From positions 1 to 5,974 of the forward strand of contig JAHECM010000124.1 in assembly GCA_024641725.1 (NCBI GenBank): a DNA stretch of 5,974 bases. The letters run 5' to 3'. The notes beneath the pieces are model-generated. The model saw only the letters and a list, made by a program, of their open reading frames with translations. It had not been told where the DNA came from and did no database searches. The position numbers and the translations under genes were made by a program. The DNA is from Limnohabitans sp. Lineage in GTDB: Bacteria; Pseudomonadota; Gammaproteobacteria; Burkholderiales; Burkholderiaceae_C. Position 1 is the first letter of the stretch. Each line of letters opens with the position of its first letter. Positions 1-4,987 of this stretch are shown here, piece after piece.

Positions 1-2
1 AC

Positions 3-128
3 CTGGGCAGCCTCAACCGCATTGCGCACAGCAATTCGGCCGCCTCAGAGGAAATCACGGCCACGGTCTTGGAGCTGTCCAAACTGGCCGATCAAACCCG
101 CGTCGAAGTCGAAAAATTCACCGTTTGA
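3..128 (+). CDS. Methyl-accepting chemotaxis protein, C-terminal end only (partial)
   Basis: The frame beginning at base 3 is open from the left edge to the TGA at 126-128 and gives 41 residues, ending in EKFTV. It contains the motif SNSAASEEITATV, which is typical of the C-terminal methylation helix of MCP signalling domains. It aligns without gaps to the last 41 residues of the complete MCP at 666-2606, with 28 of 41 identical by my count, so the two are paralogs. The Glu pair in ASEEIT fits the family's methylation consensus (family knowledge). There is no CheR-tethering pentapeptide at the C-terminus. The ligand-binding, membrane and HAMP parts lie off the window. This gene is followed on the same strand by the Cache gene and the second MCP, so the three may be one transcript or closely linked units. 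Confidence 0.9.
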   Translation: MGSLNRIAHSNSAASEEITATVLELSKLADQTRVEVEKFTV

Positions 129-139
129 TCTCCCTCAGA

Positions 140-163
140 TCGCCGTCTGATCGCAGACGGCGA
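140..163 (+). other. Strong intergenic hairpin between MCP and Cache gene
   Basis: A perfect 10-bp inverted repeat, TCGCCGTCTG (140-149) and CAGACGGCGA (154-163), encloses the 4-base loop ATCG. The stem is GC-rich and starts 12 bp after the MCP stop codon. It is followed by seven C residues (164-170), not by a T run, so it does not look like a standard intrinsic terminator on either strand. It could stabilise the 3' end of the upstream message, slow polymerase, or be part of a partial terminator. Only the pairing is seen; the role is inference. Confidence 0.6.
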
Positions 164-190
164 CCCCCCCTACGTCAAAAAGTCCTGTCC

Positions 191-649
191 ATGACAATCC
201 AATCCATTGGGTGGCCCCGCGTGGTCGCCGCTACCTTGCTGTGCCTGCCTTTGGCGGGATTTGCCCAATTCGCGGACAAAGCCGCCGCGCAAGCCATGGT
301 GAGCAAAGGCATTGCCGCCATCCAGGCAGATGGCTGGAAAGCCTTGGTCGAGATGACCGCACCGCGCAAAACGTTTGTGGACCGTGACTTGTACCTGGCC
401 GTCTATGACATGAATGGCAAGTGCAAGGCCCATGGTCAAAATTCCAAGCAAGTGGCCAAGATGCTCATCACCGTCAAAGACCCGGATGGCAAGGAGTTCG
501 TGCGCGAGCGCGTCGATTTGGCACAAAGCCAAACATCGTTCTGGCAGGAATACAAATTCACCAACCCCGTGACCAAAGCGGTGCAGTCCAAGCTGGCGTA
601 TTGCGAGCGGGTGGACGACCTGATCGTCTGCGGCGGCATTTACAAGTGA
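191..649 (+). CDS. Secreted single-Cache-domain protein
   Basis: This gene encodes 152 residues. A signal peptide spans about residues 1-25 (hydrophobic core VVAATLLCLPLAGFA, predicted cleavage A25/Q26), so the protein should be periplasmic. The mature part resembles small Cache-domain proteins: an amphipathic helix (about 28-55), then FVDRDLYLAVYDMNGKCKAHG (61-81), DPDGKEFVRERV (97-108), SFWQEYKF (116-123) and a final AYCERVDDLIVCGGIYK (136-152). Cache domains bind small ligands in extracytoplasmic sensors, but here there is no membrane segment or signalling domain after the Cache. C138 and C147 could form a disulfide; C78 is a third cysteine. I chose the ATG at 191 because it gives a clean signal peptide. 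The frame is open back to a TTG at 125, but that adds an Arg-rich segment. No strong ribosome binding site is visible. It lies 16 bp before the MCP, probably cotranscribed. The ligand is unknown. Confidence 0.85.
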   Translation: MTIQSIGWPRVVAATLLCLPLAGFAQFADKAAAQAMVSKGIAAIQADGWKALVEMTAPRKTFVDRDLYLAVYDMNGKCKAHGQNSKQVAKMLITVKDPDGKEFVRERVDLAQSQTSFWQEYKFTNPVTKAVQSKLAYCERVDDLIVCGGIYK

Positions 650-655
650 TGGGTT

Positions 656-659
656 AAGG
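656..659 (+). promoter_or_regulatory. Ribosome binding site for the complete MCP
   Basis: AAGG lies six bases before the ATG at 666, within the 16-bp gap after the Cache stop codon. It supports the chosen MCP start and leaves little room for a separate promoter. Confidence 0.5.
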
Positions 660-665
660 CAAGCA

Positions 666-2606
666 ATGACTGCAAACAAAAAACAAACCAGCCTGATCTG
701 GAAACTCCTGATCGCGCCCGGCGTGATCATTGTGTTGCTGCTGGTGTACGGCGGCTTCAGCGCCCGCAACCTGATGGCCATGGACGACAACATCGCCCAG
801 CTCAACGCCTCGGTCAACAGCGAACGCCTGGCGCAAGAGGCCGAGGCCACGGTCAACGCCATGCACGCGGCCATGTACCGCGGCATTGAGCTGGCCATGA
901 GCAAAGACGACAAGAACAAAGAGCAAGCCAAGAAGCTCAGCTTCCGTCAGCTGTCGGTGGTCAATGACTTGCGCTTTGCCATGTCCACAGTCAAAGACGA
1001 AAAATACCAAAAAACAATTGCCTTGTTCTTGGACTATGCCAAGAACATCAAACTGGCCCAAGAAATCATCGCCCAGGACCCCGCCCAAAGCCTGGAGATT
1101 TTGCGAGAAACCGACAAAACTTACGACGAGCTGATCCAGTCGCTCTTGCTCTTGGGCTCCGAGGGCCGCATTCACGCCGAAGCCCTGCGCGACCAACTCA
1201 ACGCGCAAATTGGCACCATGCAAAAGCTGCAGGGCTTGCTGCTGCTGTTGGCGGTGGTGCTGGGCAGCGCCGTCACCTTTGTGGTGGGCCAGCGCATCGT
1301 GCGCCCGCTCAAGACCATGCAAGAGCGCTTGATGGCGGTGGAGCGCAACCACGACTTCTCGGTTCGCCTGCCGGTCAGCTCGAACGACGAGCTGGGCCAA
1401 ACCGCCCAGTCCATGAACGCGCTCTTGACCTCGGTGCAAGATGGTCTGCAAGCCGTCAACCAAACCGTGTCGGCTTTGGCCGAAGGCGATTTCAGCCAAA
1501 AAATCTCGGCCAATCTGCGAGGCGATTTGGGCGACATGATGACCGCTGTGAACTCCACAGTCGACAGCTTGGCCCAGACCATCACGGGCTTGAACAAAGT
1601 GATGCAGGCCATGAGCGACGGACAGTTCTCCCTGCAATTGGACCTGCGCGTGCGCGGCGCCTACCAATTGACGGCCAATCAAGCCTTGAACACCTTGCGC
1701 ACATTGCAAACCATGCTGGGTGACGTGGGCCAAGTGATGCAGTCGGTGGCCCAAGGCAACTTGTCGGTGCGCGTCACGGCACAAGGCCAAGGCGACTTGT
1801 CGCTGCTCAAGCAAAACATCAACCAGTCGCTCGACAGCCTGAGCCAGGCCATGACCGCGATCAGCCAAAACACCCGCCAAGTGGCAGCCGCGGCCAGCGA
1901 GTCCAGTCAAGCGATTGGCCAAATTTCAGACGGTGCGCACAACCAGACCCATGCGATTTCTCAAGTGGCTGCGGCGGTGCGCCAAACGGCTGCCTCCGTG
2001 GCCGACGTGTCTCGCAACACCGAAGTGGCCAGCCAAAAGTCCCGCCAATCCGTGACCGTGCTGCGCGATGGCTTGATCAAAATCGAACGCATGGTGGAGG
2101 TCGTGAACAACATTGCCACCAACTCGGAAAAGATCAACAAGATCACCGATGTGATCGAAAAGATCGCCAACAAAACCAACCTGCTGTCCTTGAATGCGGC
2201 CATTGAAGCGGCCCGCGCTGGCGAGCACGGCAAGGGCTTTGCGGTGGTGGCCGACGAGGTGGGCAAGTTGGCGGTCAACAGCGCAGAAAGCTCCAAAGAG
2301 ATCGCCTTGCTGGTCCAGCAAGCGGTGGTCGAGACCGCCAAAGCCGTGTCTGCTGTGCAAGCGGTCAGCGCCGACATGAGCCAGCTGGAGATGGGCTCTC
2401 AAGAGACCGACGAAATGCTGCGCCGCATCGCCCATGCGCTCGAGGAGCAAAGCACGGCGGTCGAGCAGATCAACGCCAACCTCTCGAGCGTGGACACCAT
2501 TGCCCGCAGTAACTCCGCTGCCTCTGAGGAAATCACCGCCACGGTGATGGAGCTGGCCAAGATCGCCGACGCAACCCGCCAAGAAGTGGGACGTTTCAAG
2601 GTCTGA
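666..2606 (+). CDS. Methyl-accepting chemotaxis protein with four-helix sensor and tandem HAMP units
   Basis: This is a 646-residue transmembrane chemoreceptor that would control CheA autophosphorylation through CheW. TM1 is at about residues 9-29. A helical periplasmic domain (about 31-188) resembles the four-helix-bundle MCP sensor class. TM2 is at about 189-207. HAMP1 (208-260) has the usual RP turn and DELG motif. Three further HAMP-like units follow at about 261-306, 307-352 and 353-398, each with a Gly/Asp turn and an Asn-containing second helix (RGDLGDMM, RGAYQLTA, QGDLSLLK). The signalling domain (about 400-646) has the canonical hairpin tip around 505-530 (NLLSLNAAIEAARAGE, GKGFAVVADEV). 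Candidate methylation sites are E593/E594 and E621/E622. It ends in RFKV with no CheR-binding pentapeptide. The upstream Cache protein may be a partner (inference). A terminator follows at 2691-2722. The ligand cannot be told from sequence. Confidence 0.95.
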   Translation: MTANKKQTSLIWKLLIAPGVIIVLLLVYGGFSARNLMAMDDNIAQLNASVNSERLAQEAEATVNAMHAAMYRGIELAMSKDDKNKEQAKKLSFRQLSVVNDLRFAMSTVKDEKYQKTIALFLDYAKNIKLAQEIIAQDPAQSLEILRETDKTYDELIQSLLLLGSEGRIHAEALRDQLNAQIGTMQKLQGLLLLLAVVLGSAVTFVVGQRIVRPLKTMQERLMAVERNHDFSVRLPVSSNDELGQTAQSMNALLTSVQDGLQAVNQTVSALAEGDFSQKISANLRGDLGDMMTAVNSTVDSLAQTITGLNKVMQAMSDGQFSLQLDLRVRGAYQLTANQALNTLRTLQTMLGDVGQVMQSVAQGNLSVRVTAQGQGDLSLLKQNINQSLDSLSQAMTAISQNTRQVAAAASESSQAIGQISDGAHNQTHAISQVAAAVRQTAASVADVSRNTEVASQKSRQSVTVLRDGLIKIERMVEVVNNIATNSEKINKITDVIEKIANKTNLLSLNAAIEAARAGEHGKGFAVVADEVGKLAVNSAESSKEIALLVQQAVVETAKAVSAVQAVSADMSQLEMGSQETDEMLRRIAHALEEQSTAVEQINANLSSVDTIARSNSAASEEITATVMELAKIADATRQEVGRFKV

Positions 2607-2642
2607 GCCGCCAAGCGCGTGAAGTCTTTGAGCGGGCTAAAA

Positions 2643-2675
2643 GTGCACTGACTGTGCGCTGAACGTGCGCTGAAC
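2643..2675 (+). repeat. Three tandem 11-bp repeats downstream of the MCP
   Basis: Three consecutive 11-base units are visible: GTGCACTGACT (2643-2653), GTGCGCTGAAC (2654-2664) and GTGCGCTGAAC (2665-2675). The last two are identical and the first differs at three positions. They lie between the MCP stop and the hairpin terminator. They are also enclosed by a 7-bp inverted repeat, GAGCGGG (2630-2636) and CCCGCTC (2679-2685). The period is close to one helical turn, so a protein could contact each copy on the same face; equally, it may be local slippage. The function is unknown. Confidence 0.7.
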
Positions 2676-2690
2676 TCACCCGCTCCAAAC

Positions 2691-2722
2691 AAAAAAGGCA
2701 TCGGTCACCCGATGCCTTTTTT
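2691..2722. terminator. Bidirectional intrinsic terminator between MCP and carbonic anhydrase genes
   Basis: AAAAAAGGCATCGG (2691-2704) pairs perfectly with CCGATGCCTTTTTT (2709-2722) around the loop TCAC. The GC-rich part of the stem is followed by six T residues on the + strand, and the mirrored A run gives six T residues on the - strand. It stands 84 bp after the MCP stop and 19 bp after the stop of the converging carbonic anhydrase gene, so it can end both transcripts. Confidence 0.92.
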
Positions 2723-2741
2723 CATGAGCCCGAGACCCAGA

Positions 2742-3995
2742 TCAATTGGTCTGGATGGTCCGTCCGTTGAGCGGCTGCACGGGTCGGGCGTTCAGCTTGA
2801 AGGGGAACTGCGCGATCTGCTCGCGTGACATGTTGATGGGCGTCTTCAAGATGAAAAAGCGGACTTTTTCCGAGCAAGGCGGGGTCGTCAGCGAGCCTTC
2901 GTAAGACCAAAAGTCGCGCTCGCGTGGCAGCAAATTGGCAGGGTTAAAGCGCACGCCGTCTGGCGCCATCACGCTGCCTTCTTTTTCGGGCATGTTGTCC
3001 CACAGGGTCTTGATGCCTGGGTTCTCGTTGCCTTCTTTGATCAGCACTCCCAACACCATCAGCTCGCCCGCGTCGTTTTTGTGCACGAAGTGGATGGTCA
3101 TGGCCATGGGTTTGCCGTCGATTTGTTCTTCACTGGGGCGGTGAAAGTGGAACTGCACCAGCGGATAAGGCTTGCTGTCCACGCGCAGTTTGCTGTCTGG
3201 CCCGCCCTGCACCTGGATCGTGTGGCCGTTGTTGAGCAGCGACAGCGCCCCGGCTTTGTAGTCCACGGCCAGCGTGGTTTGCACGCGCTCAAAAGGCCCG
3301 GTGATGTTCAAAGGCGCTTGCGCCTTGCCTTTGGCGCAAGTTGGAAAGTCTTTGCCCCAGTTTTCAGGGCCCAGGCTGCCTTCGTACTCCCAGTGGGCCG
3401 CTTGCTTGCCGTGGCCGGACTTGTCTTTCTTGGCGTCCGGCTCTTTGCCCTCTGGCGCAGCGGCAGGTGCGGCAGGCGCACCCGGCGCGCTCAAAGGGGG
3501 GGGCGTGTTGCACTCGGCCAGCACTTTCACATCTTGGCCAGCGGCGGCCAAGGCGTTTTGCGCCGCGCAAATGATTTTTTGTTTGTTCTTCCAGTCCACC
3601 TGCTCCAGAGCTTTGTTCAGCGCCTCGATCGATGCGCTGTCTGGAGCGCCTTTGGTCAGCAGCCGGATCACGCCCAGGCCCAGTTGCCGCTCGCTGGAGA
3701 GGCCTTTTTGCTTGGCGTAGAGTTTTTCCAAGTCGTCCAAAATTTGGCCATCGGCCAATGCGCCTTGCGCCGCATCAAACTGCTGCGCTTTGGGTTGCAG
3801 GGTTTTGATGGTTTCGGCCTGTTCGGTCTGCGCTTTTTCGGCTTCTTCCACCTTGGTTTTGGTGGTTTCCGCCTCGTCCGTCAAGGTCTTGACTTGTCCG
3901 GTGGTGGCTTTGACGGTGTTCCACTGGGTCCAGCCAAAATAGCCAGAGGCCCCCAGCCCGAGCACGAGCACAAGTTCTAAAAGCAGTCTTTTCAT
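2742..3995 (-). CDS. Membrane-tethered alpha-class carbonic anhydrase with coiled-coil stalk
   Basis: This 417-residue protein should interconvert CO2 and bicarbonate in the periplasm. Residues about 200-417 form an alpha-type anhydrase domain: HWEYEG (201-206), NNGHTI with likely proton shuttle H258, zinc ligands H283 and H285 in QFHFHRPSEE, third ligand H302 in MTIHFVH, and GSLTTPPC (367-374) with the active-site Thr. C220 and C374 are placed for the disulfide common in bacterial alpha enzymes. The N-terminus is unusual. It has a hydrophobic segment (about 4-22) that looks like an uncleaved anchor, a Lys/Glu/Thr/Gln-rich coiled coil (about 27-75), a helical region (about 80-162, with C143 and C162) and a Pro/Ala/Lys linker (about 163-198). 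Secreted bacterial alpha enzymes are usually near 220-260 residues. Position 300 is Thr where the family normally has the second-shell Glu. The ATG at 3995 has only a weak AAAGAAG upstream. The gene appears monocistronic. Confidence 0.92.
   Translation of the reverse strand: MKRLLLELVLVLGLGASGYFGWTQWNTVKATTGQVKTLTDEAETTKTKVEEAEKAQTEQAETIKTLQPKAQQFDAAQGALADGQILDDLEKLYAKQKGLSSERQLGLGVIRLLTKGAPDSASIEALNKALEQVDWKNKQKIICAAQNALAAAGQDVKVLAECNTPPPLSAPGAPAAPAAAPEGKEPDAKKDKSGHGKQAAHWEYEGSLGPENWGKDFPTCAKGKAQAPLNITGPFERVQTTLAVDYKAGALSLLNNGHTIQVQGGPDSKLRVDSKPYPLVQFHFHRPSEEQIDGKPMAMTIHFVHKNDAGELMVLGVLIKEGNENPGIKTLWDNMPEKEGSVMAPDGVRFNPANLLPRERDFWSYEGSLTTPPCSEKVRFFILKTPINMSREQIAQFPFKLNARPVQPLNGRTIQTN
3496..3503 (-). 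repeat. Eight-base C homopolymer inside the carbonic anhydrase gene
   Basis: Eight G residues on the + strand read as eight C residues in the coding strand and encode the Pro run of TPPPLSA (about residues 164-170). This lies between the helical N-terminal region and the catalytic domain. A one-base slip here would detach the anhydrase domain from the anchor region by frameshift. The tract is seen; any phase-variable use is speculation. Confidence 0.6.
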
Positions 3996-4088
3996 GGTTC
4001 AGGTCTTCTTTGGTGAGCCGATCGGTGGGAGAGGATAACCCGTGTCGGTATTTTTGGTTTTGGTGATTTTTTGATTTAGAGTTTAGGC
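3996..4088. promoter_or_regulatory. Divergent promoter region between carbonic anhydrase and adhesin-E-like genes
   Basis: This 93-bp gap separates two genes that start in opposite directions, so promoters for both should lie here or reach into the coding ends. The part from about 4047 to 4084 is markedly T-rich compared with the rest of the window. A TATCCT sequence (4032-4037, - strand) could be a weak -10 for the anhydrase, but I see no convincing -35 partner. The palindrome CCGATCGG lies at 4018-4025. For the + strand gene, GAG at 4079-4081 is a possible ribosome binding site seven bases before the ATG. Only the layout is firm. Confidence 0.4.
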
Positions 4089-4496
4089 ATGCGCCACATT
4101 TTCAAAACTTCTTGTTTGCCCTTGATCGCCGCTGTGTGGGGCTTGGGGGCGGCCAGTCCGTCTTGGGCGCGGCTGGAGCCGATTGGCTCGTTTGAGCACG
4201 GCGCGGTGTACGTGGACGCATCGGCGTCGATCGAGCGAGACGGGGACCACCGCAAACTGTGGACGGTGACCGACTACAAGCAGCGCCAGGCGCTGGCTGC
4301 AGGCGGCTATTACCTGTCCACCCGGTCTTGGTTGGACCTGGACTGCCGAGCCCGCCAAGCGCGGGTGCTGCACATCACGTTTTTTGAGGGCGCCGGGCAG
4401 TCCGGCCGGGTGCTGCAGCGCGAGGGCGTGTTGCACGACTGGTTGCCGATCCCCGCCGACAGCCCCATGCACCGCTTGCAATACAAATATTGCTGA
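4089..4496 (+). CDS. Exported surface-adhesin-E-like protein
   Basis: This gene encodes a 135-residue protein with a clear signal peptide (hydrophobic core about 9-22, cleavage after SPSWA at residue 27). The mature part follows the pattern I associate with the surface-adhesin E family: an early YVD (41-43) and SIERDG (47-52), then KLWTVTDYK (56-64), LDLDC with C86, a Gly-containing turn at about 100-106, the W118-centred LHDWLPI, and a terminal KYC with C135. C86 and C135 are the only mature cysteines and probably form a disulfide. The founding protein, Haemophilus protein E, binds host proteins, but relatives in environmental betaproteobacteria are uncharacterised, so an adhesin role here is not established. 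The gene stands alone on its strand, divergent from the anhydrase and converging on fliJ with 24 bp between stop codons. Confidence 0.75.
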   Translation: MRHIFKTSCLPLIAAVWGLGAASPSWARLEPIGSFEHGAVYVDASASIERDGDHRKLWTVTDYKQRQALAAGGYYLSTRSWLDLDCRARQARVLHITFFEGAGQSGRVLQREGVLHDWLPIPADSPMHRLQYKYC

Positions 4497-4520
4497 TTCA
4501 AAGCCCATGCGCTGCCCCGT

Positions 4521-4967
4521 TCAGGCTGTGTGGCGCAGGTTGAACTGGACCAAGCCCAGCTCGTCCATTTGCCGCTGTTCACGTTGGTGAGCCAAGGCTT
4601 GGCGTTGGCGCAGGTCTTGGTCTTGCAAAGACTGCATTTTCATCCGCTCGCGCTCTGCCTCAGACAGGCGTTGGCGGGTCTGGCGCAGTTGCTCTTGGGC
4701 CATCAGGGTGTCGCTTTGGACCTTGTTCAGCAGCACCGCCAGTTGGTTCATGAATTGGCGCTCGTTGATCGCGTCTTCCATGCCGGTGTGCAGTTTGTCG
4801 GGGGCATTGGCCTGCAGGCGGTACTCCTCGTAGAGCTGTTGCAAGCGGGCCTCGCTCGCGCTCAGGCTTTGCAGCCGTTGCTGGATTTGCCCCATCTCTT
4901 GTTGCACTTGCAGGCAGACGTCTTGCGCCTTGTTGGTCAAAACTGTCCAGCAGTTGCGTGGGGTCAT
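4521..4967 (-). CDS. fliJ: Flagellar export chaperone/ATPase stalk protein FliJ
   Basis: This gene encodes 148 residues. FliJ is the coiled-coil stalk that sits in the FliI hexamer and links it to the FlhA export gate at the base of the flagellum. The sequence is almost wholly helical and Gln/Glu/Arg/Leu-rich, with long heptad-like stretches at about 18-50 and 75-135. FliJ proteins diverge strongly, so the call rests on size, coiled-coil character and position directly after fliI. The start at 4967 is supported by GGAG seven bases upstream and by a 20-bp gap to the fliI stop; the frame stays open further upstream inside fliI but in an unrelated composition. No flagellar gene follows it: the next gene on the other strand ends 24 bp away, so fliJ looks like the operon's last gene. 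Confidence 0.85.
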   Translation of the reverse strand: MTPRNCWTVLTNKAQDVCLQVQQEMGQIQQRLQSLSASEARLQQLYEEYRLQANAPDKLHTGMEDAINERQFMNQLAVLLNKVQSDTLMAQEQLRQTRQRLSEAERERMKMQSLQDQDLRQRQALAHQREQRQMDELGLVQFNLRHTA

Positions 4968-4973
4968 GGTGCG

Positions 4974-4977
4974 TCTC
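4974..4977 (-). promoter_or_regulatory. Ribosome binding site of fliJ
   Basis: On the - strand the sequence CCGGAGACGCACC precedes the ATG at 4967. GGAG is seven bases upstream and decides the fliJ start in favour of this ATG over the longer open frame. Confidence 0.65.
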
Positions 4978-4987
4978 CGGTCCAAAA

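Noticed and set aside
125..190. TTG-started N-terminal extension of the Cache protein
   Set aside because: It adds 22 Arg-rich residues encoded by the hairpin and C-tract region and would bury the signal peptide. The ATG at 191 is a better start.
654..1922. Long - strand open frame (422 codons) opposite the MCP gene
   Set aside because: Its translation is rich in His, Gln, Gly and Val without any domain, and it mirrors high-GC third-position bias of the MCP on the other strand. It is a shadow frame.
3..2606. Cache gene as a recent insertion between duplicated MCP copies
   Set aside because: The two MCP ends are only about two-thirds identical at protein level, no repeat borders or target duplications flank the Cache gene, and its base composition resembles that of its neighbours.
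3081..3980. Long + strand open frame (299 codons) opposite the carbonic anhydrase gene
   Set aside because: Composition is Phe/Arg/Gly/Leu-rich with no recognisable motif, while the - strand frame has intact anhydrase motifs. It is a shadow frame.
4017..4024. GCCGATCG as a possible flagellar sigma (FliA) -10 element
   Set aside because: It partly matches the GCCGATAA consensus, but no TAAA-type -35 stands at the right distance, and neither flanking gene is a flagellar gene.
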